DNA of 59,468 nt from an uncultured Succinivibrio sp. (GCA_900770725.1 CAAGLL010000084.1:1-59468); one strand, 5' to 3'. Shown: positions 15,917 to 24,605, numbered from the stretch's first letter. Notes: generated by a model not told the origin, from the letters alone. Numbers and translations are program-made.

Positions 15917-17989
15917 ATGAGCAAGTCTTTGACCGAGGACGAGGTTCGCGACGAGGCACGGCAGATCCTAAACATGGATGGGCGCAAAGGCGTTAGATCA
16001 GGCGTAGGGCAGCTAACGACTTTCAACCAGCTCGGCTTTCCCCGCGTGTCCGACAAGCCAGACGGATGGTATCTTCCGGACAACAAGTCCGACGTGGCGC
16101 TGATCCTTGAAGCTAAAGCCTCAGGCGTGGCGCTCAGACAACCCCAGGTCGATGAACTTCTTAAAAACATCAGGATCGTGCAGGCACAGTACCCGAAGGC
16201 CGTTGGCGTTCTCTACAACGGCGTCGAAGCCCGTGTTTTCAAAGGCGCGGCTGAATACAAAGGCCCCGGTTCCGACACGCTTCAGAACATCGACTGGTAT
16301 CTGAACCTCATGATCCCGCAGACGATAGACAAGGAGCACATCTACGCCGTCACGGCGAGGATCAACAACCTCCTGCACTTCCAGTTCGGGATCAAGAACC
16401 TCTACCACCGCATGATCTTCACGGCGTGCGCCCTCGTTGCCGAGCGATACGGGGCGATGCTTAAAAAGCTGAAAGGCGTGGGCTACGCCCCTTTCTCGGC
16501 GGCGATCACCAACACCCTGGATCAGTCGCTGGCAGCCAGCAAGCAGCAGAACGCCAAGATCCAGATCCTGCTTGATGAATACAGCAAGATCGATCTGAAC
16601 TCGACCGGCAACCAGCAGGCGATTGACGAGTTCATCGACTGCGTTGCGGACATTTCCCAGAGCATCAATTCCAGCGCGTGGCACGGGGAGGACGTGATGG
16701 GGATCTTCTTCAACGAGTTCAACCGCTACAAGAAGAAGTCCGAGGCCGGCCAGGTGTTCACCCCTGAGCACATAACCGACTTCATGTACAGGATCCTTGA
16801 TGTCGGGATTAAAGACAAGGTGCTGGATGCGGCCTGCGGAAGCGGCGGGTTCCTTGTCAAGGCAATGTCGAACATGATCCACGATGCTGGAGGGCCGAAG
16901 AGCAGCGAGGCATCGAAGATCAAGGGGGAGCGTCTTTTCGGCATCGAGTTCGACAAGGAGATTTACGCACTAGCCTGCGCCAACATGCTGATCCACAAGG
17001 ACGGCAAGACCAACCTTGAGCTGATGGACTCGCGCACCGAGGAAGCTGGCAATTGGATCAAGGCCAAGAAGCCGACCAAGGTGCTCATGAATCCGCCGTT
17101 TGAGAACAATTACGGCTGCATGGACATTGTGGCTAACGTGCTGTCCAACGTCCCGGAGAAAACAATATGCGCCTTCATACTGCCGGACAAGAAGCTGGAA
17201 AAATCGGGCAAGGAGAAGATCAGGCGGCTGCTGGCGAATAACCGCCTGCTCAAGATCATCAAGCTGCCGGAGGATCTGTTCTTCGGGGTAGGCGTCACCA
17301 CAAGCGTGTTCGTGTTCGAGGCTGGAAAAGCGCAAAACGACGAGGAGATCTTCGCCTGCTGGATGAAAGAAGACGGACTCCAGACCGTCAAGAACAAGGG
17401 GCGGCACGACGTGAGGGGCCGCTGGCCCGAAATAGAGCGGCACTGGGTCGAGGTCGTGAAGAAGCAGTCCGGCGATCCAACATGCCAATGGATCAAGCCG
17501 GAGGAGCACCTTTCCTACCAGGTGCCGCCGGAGCCATTCAGGATCTTCGAGGAAGATTTTAGAAAAACCGCAATGGATCGCGTGCTTTTCGAGCGCGGCA
17601 TGGACGCGGCCGAACTTTCCAGCAGGCTTTCGAGCGAAGTGATGTACGGCGGACCACTGTTCTTGGTCACAGCGCTCAGAAATTGGGATTTCATGGATAC
17701 GTACATGACTCGCATCATGAAGGAGGAGGAGGCTTGGGCAGACGAGCTTGAATCGCGCCCCGCTAAGAGGCACGAAATTGATTCGTCGGACTGGCGCGGC
17801 TTTCGCATAGGCGATTTGTTTGAAAAGCTCAAACTGGGCATCCTGAAGCCTGATTTCAACAAGGCACTGGATGTTTCAGAGGTGCAGGACAGCGAGTTCA
17901 GCCTGCCGCTGGTCAACGCCAAGCACGGCGGCAATGGGATCTGCTTTTATGGATGCTTATATGGGTCGGCTCATGAAGGAAGAGGATGA
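15917..17989 (+). CDS. Fused restriction-modification protein (type IIG/I-like) with truncated specificity domain
   Basis: A 690-residue protein. The N-terminus has a PD-(D/E)xK-like pattern, D59-x5-E65-x-K67 (SDVALILEAKA). A HsdM-like N6-adenine methyltransferase follows, with SAM motif VLDAACGSGGFL (about 301-312) and catalytic NPPF (about 391). The C-terminal part (GFRIGDLFEKL) looks like the start of a target-recognition domain. After GNGICFYG the frame runs into sequence whose +1 frame encodes FMDAYMGRLMKEEDEWASRL (17946-18038). That is a copy of FMDTYMTRIMKEEEAWADEL from earlier in the same protein, so an internal deletion between conserved repeats removed the rest. The start ATG 15917 follows GGAGAAGAAGA. 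Methylation of its original site is doubtful. Confidence 0.85.
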   Translation: MSKSLTEDEVRDEARQILNMDGRKGVRSGVGQLTTFNQLGFPRVSDKPDGWYLPDNKSDVALILEAKASGVALRQPQVDELLKNIRIVQAQYPKAVGVLYNGVEARVFKGAAEYKGPGSDTLQNIDWYLNLMIPQTIDKEHIYAVTARINNLLHFQFGIKNLYHRMIFTACALVAERYGAMLKKLKGVGYAPFSAAITNTLDQSLAASKQQNAKIQILLDEYSKIDLNSTGNQQAIDEFIDCVADISQSINSSAWHGEDVMGIFFNEFNRYKKKSEAGQVFTPEHITDFMYRILDVGIKDKVLDAACGSGGFLVKAMSNMIHDAGGPKSSEASKIKGERLFGIEFDKEIYALACANMLIHKDGKTNLELMDSRTEEAGNWIKAKKPTKVLMNPPFENNYGCMDIVANVLSNVPEKTICAFILPDKKLEKSGKEKIRRLLANNRLLKIIKLPEDLFFGVGVTTSVFVFEAGKAQNDEEIFACWMKEDGLQTVKNKGRHDVRGRWPEIERHWVEVVKKQSGDPTCQWIKPEEHLSYQVPPEPFRIFEEDFRKTAMDRVLFERGMDAAELSSRLSSEVMYGGPLFLVTALRNWDFMDTYMTRIMKEEEAWADELESRPAKRHEIDSSDWRGFRIGDLFEKLKLGILKPDFNKALDVSEVQDSEFSLPLVNAKHGGNGICFYGCLYGSAHEGRG

Positions 17990-18038
17990 GTGGGCCTCTC
18001 GCCTGACTGATCTCGTTGGGGTTGGGCAGGGCGGCTGA
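17946..18038 (+). pseudogene. Out-of-frame remnant of the specificity-domain C-terminus
   Basis: In the +1 frame the DNA encodes FMDAYMGRLMKEEDEWASRL plus ten further residues and a stop. It is a diverged repeat of codons near 17690-17755 in the gene above, where FMDTYMTRIMKEEEAWADEL occurs. It marks where the full-length protein once ended. Confidence 0.7.
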
Positions 18039-18061
18039 GTCCCCTGGCATTGATGAAGAAG

Positions 18062-18083
18062 GCCCGCCAAAAGCGGGCTTTTT
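18062..18083 (+). terminator. Intrinsic terminator after the restriction-modification gene
   Basis: GCCCGC-CAAAA-GCGGGC followed by five T, 73 nt beyond the stop codon. Confidence 0.85.
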
Positions 18084-18161
18084 CACGTCCGCACATTGCC
18101 CCTTCCCCGCTCTTCGTGGAGTTCCGCGTCCTGAAGAAATAAAGCACGGCACAGGGAGCGT

Positions 18162-18674
18162 TTAAGACAGTTGCTCATCAGGGCGGTTTTCCCCTGTCTG
18201 CCGCCTGCTCCTTTCCTCGCACAGTTTGATGATCTGACCAGGCATCGCCTTTGAGATCACGCGAAGAACCTCGCCGGGCCTGCACCCGAGATTGTGCGCA
18301 ATCGCGCCAAGCTCCGTGCCGAAAGCCGGATCGTCGAACGCCTCGAAAGCGATCAGAAGATCGTTCTGCTGGAGCCTTGCCAGCAGCTCGAAGATGAAGC
18401 CAGCCGGGCTCTGGCGGCCTTCCGTCCGCGCGGCGGCGCTGATCCTGTCAAGAAGAGCCTGCGGCATCCTTAGCGTCAAAGCCGCGTCCTTGCGCTCGGC
18501 CAGTGTTAGCTGGCGCTGGAGCCTTGCGTTCTCCGCCTCCAGCTTCAGCTTCTCGGCCCGGAGATCCTTGACCTCCTCCGTGGCAAGGCGCTCCGCGCGA
18601 CCGTTAAGCTCGGCTATGTCTTTTTGGGTCTGATCCAGGAACTGCTGCAATCCGCTTCTGCCTTCCGCATCCAT
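18162..18674 (-). CDS. Coiled-coil / ribbon-helix-helix protein, 170 aa
   Basis: Residues 10-60 form a charged coiled coil. They are followed by ALTLRMPQALLDRISAAART, a pattern typical of ribbon-helix-helix DNA-binding domains (a beta strand then two helices). The C-terminal part ends RPDEQLS. A role in plasmid regulation, relaxosome accessory binding or copy control is possible; none is demonstrated. The gene starts at ATG 18674 behind AAAGGAGATGCGTC. It has a clear -10 box on the minus strand at 18710-18715 and borders a large AT-rich region. It is one candidate for the repressor acting on the shared operators described here. Confidence 0.7.
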   Translation of the reverse strand: MDAEGRSGLQQFLDQTQKDIAELNGRAERLATEEVKDLRAEKLKLEAENARLQRQLTLAERKDAALTLRMPQALLDRISAAARTEGRQSPAGFIFELLARLQQNDLLIAFEAFDDPAFGTELGAIAHNLGCRPGEVLRVISKAMPGQIIKLCEERSRRQTGENRPDEQLS

Positions 18675-18709
18675 GACGCATCTCCTTTTATAGTCCGTTG
18701 GCTGTGACC

Positions 18710-18736
18710 ATTATAGCATCCATCCTGTCATGTAAA
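18710..18736 (-). promoter_or_regulatory. Promoter of the RHH gene
   Basis: TATAAT at 18710-18715 on the minus strand, with TTTACA 15 nt upstream (18731-18736). The -10 is perfect and the spacing short. The start codon is 36 nt downstream. Confidence 0.55.
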
Positions 18737-19555
18737 TCTGAATCGCATATATGCATCGGTATTGCATGAGCTATGAAAAGATCTTTTTGTGAGTTTGAAC
18801 TTGCAGAAGCATTTGCATTGAGATTCAGGTGCGTATGTTTGTCTCGTATTATGCAAGTGATTTGCTTATCAATATTCGGATCCATTTTATAGCTTTTATT
18901 TGCATCTGCATTTGATGCTTAATTGCGCTTCGATATAGCGCATCAAACGGGTTTCAGACTTTCATTTCTGAAAGTCTGAGCGGGTTTGGCGGGGGACTTT
19001 TTTGGCATCAATTTGCAATGCTTTGATTTATAAAGGTTAAATGTGATAGGCGGTCATAATGCATATTATGACGGCGTATTTTTAAATAAGGGGCGGTCGC
19101 CGCTGGCTGGCACATCAGCCCATCGGGGCCTTGGATCGGCCCTTCCTGCCAGTCATGTTTTTATGCTGTTTCCAGAATACGGAAGTTTTGTGCCTCGAAG
19201 GGCCAAAAAGGAACGGAAGGTGATGGGCAGGGGATTTATCATGCAGTTTTGTCTTTATTGAATGTTTGGATGCGGGGGCTGGTTGAAGACGGCGAGGCTT
19301 CCGGTATGGACGGCACGGAAAACGCTGCAAGGAGACTAAGAAGGAGGATTCAAAGGGTGCTGGCGGCTGCCAGCGAAGAGGAGGAATATCGTGGTGCGGC
19401 CTGCGGTGCCCTTTCCTGCGGGAGGGCGGCAAGGATCGTCCTTTCCTGGTCAGTTTCATCGCAGGCGCTGCCCCTTGCGGGGCTGTCCGGGAAAAGCCGC
19501 TGCGCCTTGTTTCAGCATTCGTCCCGGACACGTTGATTATAGGGCATGAATCGGA
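18737..19555. other. AT-rich non-coding region, candidate origin or attachment region
   Basis: About 800 nt with no supported gene. The first 350 nt are far more AT-rich than the surroundings and dense in GCAT and TTTGCAT words. Strong dyads are CAGACTTTCA-TTTC-TGAAAGTCTG (about 18956-18979), GTCATAAT-GCAT-ATTATGAC (about 19053-19072) and CGCTTCGATATAGCG (about 18928-18942). The rest (19100-19555) is GC-richer, with small ORFs whose codon use does not match the neighbours. Position beside a tyrosine recombinase and an RHH gene makes an origin, partition or attachment site possible. Confidence 0.4.
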
Positions 19556-19584
19556 AAATTCCAACGCCTGTACCGTTGGAATTT
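19556..19584 (-). terminator. Terminator of the tyrosine recombinase gene
   Basis: AAATTCCAACG and CGTTGGAATTT form an 11-bp perfect stem with a 7-nt loop, 6 nt after the stop codon on the minus strand; the stem itself supplies the T-run. The core CCAACG/CGTTGG recurs in the dyad at 44292-44316. Confidence 0.65.
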
Positions 19585-19590
19585 CGCGCG

Positions 19591-20529
19591 TCAGGCGGGC
19601 AGCTTGAGCTTGTCCGCCACCTCCTTGAGCCTGTCTTTGGAACGGCGGTCGTAGATCTGCGTAGTCACCACCGAGGCGTGCCCCAGGAAGTCCCTCACCG
19701 AGACGAGATCGACCCCGCCCGCGATGAGCGAGGAGGCGCACGTCCTGCGGCAGTCGTGCGGCGTCCACGACTTCATTCCCAGCTTCCTTCCGTACTTGCG
19801 GCAGATCTCGTAGACGGCCTTGCCTGAAAGCGGTTCGTCGGTTATGTCGCAGCTCTTGAGGATGCGGGTGAACACGGCCCCCCTGAAGCTGCCGCGCTCG
19901 TACAGCCACTCGTTGAGGCGGGTGAGGGCGAATCCGGGAAGGTACACGTCCCTCTCCTTGTTCCCCTTGCCCACGATCCTGATGAAGGGCTTGGCCTCGC
20001 CCTCTATGTGGAGCGAGGACGCGTCCAGCCCCGCGACCTCGGAGCGGCGCAGGCCGCAGCCGAGCATAACCGCGAAGATCGCCGCGTCCCTCCGGCCTGA
20101 TCCGGGGTTGTTCCGATCGCACCTTGCGAACAGCTCCATGATCTCGGAGTCCTCGAGCATCCTCCCGTGCGAGATCCTCGATCCGCGGACGTGCCGGATC
20201 CCCTTGATGCGCTCGTACCGCCTGCCGTCCATGCGCTCGCGCAGCCAGAGGCACCGCGCAAGGCCCTTTATGGCGCATAGCCTCGTGTTGACCGTGTTGG
20301 GCGTTCCCGTCCTAGCCATCCAGGCAAGCGCCCGGTTCACCGTGTCGGAGTCCAGAGTGTCGAGATCCAGGGCGGGATCCGCATGGAGCAGGGCCTTTCC
20401 GACCGCCCGCAGCGAATAGAGCACGGAGCGGCGCGATCCTTCCGTGCTGTAATGGCAGATGTAGTCGTCCACCGCTGGATCCGACATGAACTCCTCAAGG
20501 CTCGCGGCCTCGCCGCTGATCCTTTCCAT
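19591..20529 (-). CDS. Tyrosine recombinase (XerC/XerD-like integrase)
   Basis: A 312-residue site-specific recombinase. The N-terminal SAM-like core-binding domain spans about 1-110. The catalytic pattern is complete: first Arg in GCGLRRSEVAGLD, Lys in the GKGNKERDVYLPG hairpin, HDCRRT (HxxR), LGHASVVTTQIYDRR (His and nucleophilic Tyr). It could integrate the element, resolve dimers or move a cassette. It is more Xer-like than phage P4-like, and so unrelated to the broken integrase fragments at 53.7 and 55 kb. The start ATG 20529 follows GGAGGCTTCG; the neighbouring gene encodes HU, a common recombination cofactor. Confidence 0.92.
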   Translation of the reverse strand: MERISGEAASLEEFMSDPAVDDYICHYSTEGSRRSVLYSLRAVGKALLHADPALDLDTLDSDTVNRALAWMARTGTPNTVNTRLCAIKGLARCLWLRERMDGRRYERIKGIRHVRGSRISHGRMLEDSEIMELFARCDRNNPGSGRRDAAIFAVMLGCGLRRSEVAGLDASSLHIEGEAKPFIRIVGKGNKERDVYLPGFALTRLNEWLYERGSFRGAVFTRILKSCDITDEPLSGKAVYEICRKYGRKLGMKSWTPHDCRRTCASSLIAGGVDLVSVRDFLGHASVVTTQIYDRRSKDRLKEVADKLKLPA

Positions 20530-20545
20530 CGAAGCCTCCGAGAAT

Positions 20546-20582
20546 AAAAAAACGCGGCGCCGGAGAGTAGGGCAGCCGCGTT
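20546..20582 (-). terminator. Terminator of the HU gene
   Basis: On the minus strand AACGCGGC pairs with GCCGCGTT, followed by a run of seven T (seen as A7 at 20546-20552). It lies between the HU stop and the recombinase start. Confidence 0.8.
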
Positions 20583-20621
20583 GAAAAAATTGGAGTTTTT
20601 TGCCTGCGTTTGTGACTGGGC

Positions 20622-20894
20622 CTATTTTACCGCGCCCTTCAGCAGCGATCCTGCCTTGAAAGCAACGACGCGGCGCGCCGGGATCTCGATCTTCTCGTGC
20701 GTCTGCGGGTTGACGCCGTGGGTTGCGGCGCGCTCGCGGATCTCGAATGTCCCGAAGCCGAGCATCTTGACCGGCTTGCCCTCCGCGAGGGACTCGGTCA
20801 CGACCTCGACGAAGGCGCCGATCGTGTCGCCGGTGGCCTTCATGGACTGCCCGGTCTTCCTGCTGATCTTTTCAATCAGTTCATCTTTGAACAT
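20622..20894 (-). CDS. HU-family DNA-binding protein
   Basis: A 90-residue HU/IHF-type protein. The helical dimerisation part (MFKDELIEKISRKTG, then TIGAFVEVVTESLAEG) is followed by the diagnostic GFGTFEIRERAATHGVNPQT arm region, where HU proteins carry GFGxFxxxxRxARxGxNPxT. It bends DNA and may assist the adjacent recombinase or transfer initiation. I use the ATG at 20894 with GCAAGGAGATCCAA upstream. The product ends LLKGAVK. Confidence 0.95.
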   Translation of the reverse strand: MFKDELIEKISRKTGQSMKATGDTIGAFVEVVTESLAEGKPVKMLGFGTFEIRERAATHGVNPQTHEKIEIPARRVVAFKAGSLLKGAVK

Positions 20895-21056
20895 TTGGAT
20901 CTCCTTGCACAATTTGGACGTTCCCTTTAGCTGAAGTTTACAACATTTCGATCACAAAGCGGACGGAAATGTAATTTTTTTAACGCTTGTGGCGTTGAAA
21001 ATGCGGCATGGCGTGAGCGATTCAGGCTGCCGTTCCGCCCATGATCTTCCAATTCC

Positions 21057-22097
21057 CTAAAAGCAAGGCGGATCATCGTCGGGCCGATCCTCCGGGTTCG
21101 CAGCCTTATGCTCGCGCCAGACTTCCATCTGATCCTCAAGCAGCCCGTCCTCGGCGGCAGACCACGCGCCCTCGGCGGACTCGGCGATCATGCTCTTGAG
21201 CAGATCCGCTGCGGCATCGATCACGTCAAAGCGCGAGGCGGCAGGCCTTCCGCACCCCTTGATCTCGAACATTCCGGGCTCGGGCGGCGGCAGCGGCCCG
21301 AAGCGCGTGAAGGCATACAGGCGCTCGTCATGCTCAGGCTCTCCGTTCCCCTCGTCGGCCTCGAAGATCCTGCCTGCCACCAGCACGGCCCCGGCTATCT
21401 CAACCGTGCCGTCGTCGGAGCCCTCTCCGGCGTCGGCAAGGTACATCGGGCGCAGATCAAGCATCCCGTTCCAGCCGTACAGATCCCCTACGCGGCAGCC
21501 GTACCAGTTCGGCTGGCGGGACGGAGTGCTGTCGAAGCATAACGCCGGCATGCGGCAGCCTTCAGCGTCGGCCTCGGCAGGGCACGGATCGACGGCACCG
21601 TCGCTGCACTTGCCTGCCGTCGCGAACTCGCCGCACAGCTCGACGCTCGACTCCTCAGTCGGCACCGGAAACGGGCCGAGGCCAAAGGCGTAGGAAACCT
21701 TCACGGAGCCCTTGCCGTTGCGGCGGGGGATCTCCTGCGTCACCCGCCGCGCCTTCAGCGGCTTCATGCTTTTCCTGATCTCGCGATCCTTCTCGATCTG
21801 CTCTGGCTTGCCCTCGTCGTAGCGGGGGTCGATGCCCAGGCTTTCACTCACGATGCCATGGATCGCCCGGTTCAGGCTGTCCTCGTAGCAGATCTTGAGG
21901 ATCCCCTTCTCCGCCATGGCGGAGATCTGGCCTGCGGTCGGGAAGTCGCCAAGGAAAAAGCCCTTGTGCATCATGTCCGTGCCGCGGTGCTCCGCCTTGA
22001 GGCGCTTCCATTGGCAGTCTATTTCCTGCTGGATCTCCTGCCAGGCCCTGTAGGCGGCGTAGGTCAGGTTGATCACGAGTATCTTCTTGCGTGCCAT
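21057..22097 (-). CDS. Hypothetical protein, 346 aa
   Basis: The ATG at 22097 follows GGGAGATGGCTGC. The protein begins MARKKILVINLTYAAYRAWQ, carries a helical N-terminal half with basic stretches, and in the middle has several Cys (for example KCSDGAVDPCPAEADAEGC) that could bind metal. The C-terminal half is acidic. No transmembrane segment or known catalytic motif is seen. It is the last gene of a five- to six-gene minus-strand accessory operon that starts at the exonuclease gene at 24538. Confidence 0.75.
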   Translation of the reverse strand: MARKKILVINLTYAAYRAWQEIQQEIDCQWKRLKAEHRGTDMMHKGFFLGDFPTAGQISAMAEKGILKICYEDSLNRAIHGIVSESLGIDPRYDEGKPEQIEKDREIRKSMKPLKARRVTQEIPRRNGKGSVKVSYAFGLGPFPVPTEESSVELCGEFATAGKCSDGAVDPCPAEADAEGCRMPALCFDSTPSRQPNWYGCRVGDLYGWNGMLDLRPMYLADAGEGSDDGTVEIAGAVLVAGRIFEADEGNGEPEHDERLYAFTRFGPLPPPEPGMFEIKGCGRPAASRFDVIDAAADLLKSMIAESAEGAWSAAEDGLLEDQMEVWREHKAANPEDRPDDDPPCF

Positions 22098-22113
22098 GCA
22101 GCCATCTCCCAAA

Positions 22114-22596
22114 TCAGCTCGCCATCGAATTTCCAAGCGTCCTTGAGCCAGTCCGCACCGCCTCCTCGACCGCCTTGAGATCGAAGAGCTTGGCGAAATA
22201 GGCCCAGAACTCCCTCATGAACTCTTCCGAGGGCGCATCGGAAGTGGAGAACTTCTCAAGCTGCGCCGGATCGCCGTGCTTCAGGTAGAGTCCGGGCGGC
22301 AGTTTTGCGGAACGCTCGTAGTAGCCGATCCTCAAGGCGTACGCCTTGGCCCCGGACAAGCCGGAGAGAGGCATTGCATCCGCGCACTTGTAGAAATCGT
22401 CCTTCGTGGGTGCCATGAGCGCGCCGAAGGCGTCGGCGGCGGCCAGCAGGCCGATCGCGCCGCGCGACATTGAAAGGAGATCCGGCACGCACGCCTTCCC
22501 GTGCAGGAACTGCCGCTCCTCCTCCTCGACCGAGGCCAGGAAGGCCAGCGCCCCAGCGGTGACGATCCCTATGATGTTCTTCTCTTCCTTTTCCAT
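22114..22596 (-). CDS. Hypothetical protein, 160 aa
   Basis: Begins MEKEEKNIIGIVTAGALAFL at ATG 22596 behind GGAGCTGGA. The first 20 residues are fairly hydrophobic but lack a proper signal peptide. The remainder is helical (a middle section LLSMSRGAIGLLAAADAFGA and a C-terminal helix ending TLGNSMAS). No motif recognised. It is separated by 16 nt from the next gene, as expected within an operon. Confidence 0.75.
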   Translation of the reverse strand: MEKEEKNIIGIVTAGALAFLASVEEEERQFLHGKACVPDLLSMSRGAIGLLAAADAFGALMAPTKDDFYKCADAMPLSGLSGAKAYALRIGYYERSAKLPPGLYLKHGDPAQLEKFSTSDAPSEEFMREFWAYFAKLFDLKAVEEAVRTGSRTLGNSMAS

Positions 22597-22620
22597 TCCA
22601 GCTCCTTGATTAAGCCAAAC

Positions 22621-23064
22621 TCACAATTTTTCCAGGCGCCCGAGGATCCCGCGCACCACGTCCTCCGGCACCTTGCGCGGATCATGCGAGGGATCCTCGG
22701 CGGCCCCCTGCCAGCGCCAATGGATGCCTTCCTCCGGGCACTCCTCGACGCCCAGATCGGCGGCGTGCCTGAACCTCTGCGGGTCGAACGGCGTGGCGCC
22801 GTGCTCCCTGGCCTCGAACACGATCTCCTGCTGGAGCGTGGACAGCTCGACCTCGACGAGCCGGAAGGCCGACTCGCGATCCGCCTTGTCCGTCGAGGTT
22901 GCCAGGGCCGCGAACGCGGACAGCTTCGGATCGCCCTCGCCGAACAGCTCCTTCTCCCTGATCAGCCTCTCGTAGGACTGCGATACCAGATCCCCTTCAA
23001 GGATGCCGCCGACGGCCTCCTCGTACCCAGCCTTCAGGCTGATCACAATCATTGTTCCCGGCAT
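22621..23064 (-). CDS. Hypothetical protein, 147 aa
   Basis: ATG 23064 follows CAGGGAGGAAGTC. Sequence starts MPGTMIVISLKAGYEEAVGG and is mainly helical and acidic, with a Trp-containing segment (EGIHWRWQGAAEDPS) and a C-terminal helix ending GRLEKL. No family recognised. Upstream, 23065-23215 contains no gene and no clear promoter. Confidence 0.7.
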   Translation of the reverse strand: MPGTMIVISLKAGYEEAVGGILEGDLVSQSYERLIREKELFGEGDPKLSAFAALATSTDKADRESAFRLVEVELSTLQQEIVFEAREHGATPFDPQRFRHAADLGVEECPEEGIHWRWQGAAEDPSHDPRKVPEDVVRGILGRLEKL

Positions 23065-23215
23065 GACTTCCTCCCTGCCTTTTGAAATGACACGGCTTGA
23101 TCCTGTCGCTGCCCGGCGTCCGTCAGGAAGCAGGGCGGGGCAGTTTTCAGGAATTGCGGCCCGCCTCTGTTTTTGAAGCCCCTGTCCGCCTTTCCCGTGG
23201 GAATTGCGCAACGCG

Positions 23216-23677
23216 TCACTCCATCTCCCCTGGGCAGTTGCGCGCGTGCTCTGCCAGGATCTCCCCGGCGCGCTTCGCCACGGCCTTTTCAAGCGCGGGG
23301 CGCACCATCATGCAGGCAGGGTACGGATAGCGGCTTTTCCCAATCTTGAGCCAAGCCTCGCCGACCGCTCCGCGGCCTGACTTGCTGTATTCGACCCAGA
23401 ACGGCATCAGGCTTGCTCCGCTGTCCCATTCCGAGCCTTCCCTGATCCCCTTGCCGCCGCAGGCGGGCAGGAAGGACTGCGCCCCCGTGCCGCCCTCCAT
23501 GCGCCCGGCGCACGGCAGGGAGTGCAGGACAGCGGATGAGCCGCCGCCAAGGGCGTTGAAAAGCACGAAGTCGCGGGCGTATTCGGCAAGCCCATTCTCC
23601 TTTCCGTCCTCAAGGAACGACTGGATCTGCCCAAGACCCAGCCTGATGTAGCAGTCAATATTCACAACCAGCCTCAT
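23216..23677 (-). CDS. Hypothetical protein, 153 aa
   Basis: Starts at ATG 23677 after AAGGGGAAAAGTGC. MRLVVNIDCYIRLGLGQIQS leads into YARDFVLFNALGGGS, which resembles FAENYVLCNAFGDGG of the gene at 56312. Both share a DG...AE...VL.NA.G.G layout, so the two accessory clusters appear to hold distant paralogues. Several Cys and Pro-rich segments follow (PYPACMMVRPALEKAVAKRA). Function unknown. Confidence 0.7.
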   Translation of the reverse strand: MRLVVNIDCYIRLGLGQIQSFLEDGKENGLAEYARDFVLFNALGGGSSAVLHSLPCAGRMEGGTGAQSFLPACGGKGIREGSEWDSGASLMPFWVEYSKSGRGAVGEAWLKIGKSRYPYPACMMVRPALEKAVAKRAGEILAEHARNCPGEME

Positions 23678-23723
23678 GCACTTTTCCCCTTTCAAATTAA
23701 GCTCTATTTCCGGGCGCCTTGCG

Positions 23724-24038
23724 TCAATGCCAGGCGTAGCAGTAGGTGGCGAACTCCTCAGCCGAGAGCAGGCGCGCCGCCTCGTCTGGATCGCTGAACA
23801 CGCAGTCCCTGAAGTCGCCATACGACAGCCATACGGGCAGGCCCCTGTTGCGCCTGTCCTCCTCGAAAAGCAGGGCGGCTGACTGCCCGGACACCGGTGC
23901 GCCAGCCTTGCGTAGCGTGGACACGAAAGCGCGGAAGGCATCGCCCAGCTCCTTGAAGCTCATGCCGTTCTCCCGCATCCACGCCGCCTTGTAGCGGCGG
24001 TAGGCAAGGGGGATCAGATCTTCGGGATCACGCCTCAT
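23724..24038 (-). CDS. Hypothetical protein, 104 aa
   Basis: The start ATG at 24038 overlaps the 3' end of the exonuclease gene (stop at 24035), so translation is coupled. The protein begins MRRDPEDLIPLAYRRYKAAW, is helical, and ends EEFATYCYAWH. No recognised motif. Confidence 0.7.
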   Translation of the reverse strand: MRRDPEDLIPLAYRRYKAAWMRENGMSFKELGDAFRAFVSTLRKAGAPVSGQSAALLFEEDRRNRGLPVWLSYGDFRDCVFSDPDEAARLLSAEEFATYCYAWH

Positions 24039-24538
24039 TCCAGCGCCTCCTGCCCGGAGAGGGCGTGCATCAGGGCAAGGGTGGCCTTTGCGTCGCCAGC
24101 GGAGCTGTGGCGCTCGCCCTCGCCGAAGGCGTAGCCGAAGTGGGCGGTGGCGTTGCCAAGGCTCGTGCGCTTGCCGAAGTAGCTCGTGACAAGCGGCATC
24201 ACGTCGATGCGGCGGACGGAGGCGGGGACGCAGATCCCCGACTGCCCGAGGAGCCTCAGATCAAAAGGCAGGTTGTAGCCGACCACGGCCCCGGCGCTTG
24301 CAAGCAGGGACTCGATCTCGCCCTTGAGCTCGGCGGCGGTGCGCTCGCACTTGAGATCATCGGGGGAGATGTGGTTGACCTTCTCGGCATCGGGCCACTC
24401 GGAGACGCGCGAAGGCCTGATCCTTGCGCTGTAGGCGGTGGTGCCGTCCGGGGCCACGGCGGAGAACTCGATCACCTCGTCCGCCTCGGTGAGGCCGGTG
24501 GTCTCGGTGTCTATGACGAGAAAGTCGTAATGTTCCAT
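24035..24538 (-). CDS. DnaQ-like 3'-5' exonuclease (DEDDh)
   Basis: A 167-residue proofreading-type exonuclease. Exo I is VIDTETTGL (Asp, Glu), Exo II is VVGYNLPFDLRLLG (Asp) and Exo III is HSSAGDAKATL with the DEDDh His and Asp. Stand-alone exonucleases of this kind on mobile elements may process single strands or small RNAs. It is the first gene of a minus-strand operon transcribed from a strong TTGCAT-17-TATAAT promoter at 24571-24599, divergent from the lipoprotein gene. That promoter carries a partial copy of the operator shared across the element. Confidence 0.9.
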   Translation of the reverse strand: MEHYDFLVIDTETTGLTEADEVIEFSAVAPDGTTAYSARIRPSRVSEWPDAEKVNHISPDDLKCERTAAELKGEIESLLASAGAVVGYNLPFDLRLLGQSGICVPASVRRIDVMPLVTSYFGKRTSLGNATAHFGYAFGEGERHSSAGDAKATLALMHALSGQEALE

Positions 24539-24570
24539 TTGTTACTTCCCTTGCTTTGCTTTATGTCTCA

Positions 24571-24605
24571 ATTATAGCACAATGTGGGAAATAATGCAAC
24601 ATTAC
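24571..24605 (-). promoter_or_regulatory. Promoter with degraded copy of the shared operator
   Basis: Minus strand: -35 TTGCAT (24594-24599), 17-nt spacer, -10 TATAAT (24571-24576). The left operator half TGTTGCA and the TTAT centre match the five plus-strand sites; the right half does not. The distance to the -10 box is the same as in those sites. Confidence 0.75.

Noticed and set aside
18688..18885. 65-codon minus-strand ORF in the AT-rich region
   Set aside because: It overlaps the RHH promoter, has no ribosome-binding site, and its composition reflects AT-rich non-coding DNA.
19249..19536. Small plus-strand ORF before the recombinase terminator
   Set aside because: Codon use (AGA, CTA, CGT) differs from real genes here and no promoter or ribosome-binding site is convincing.
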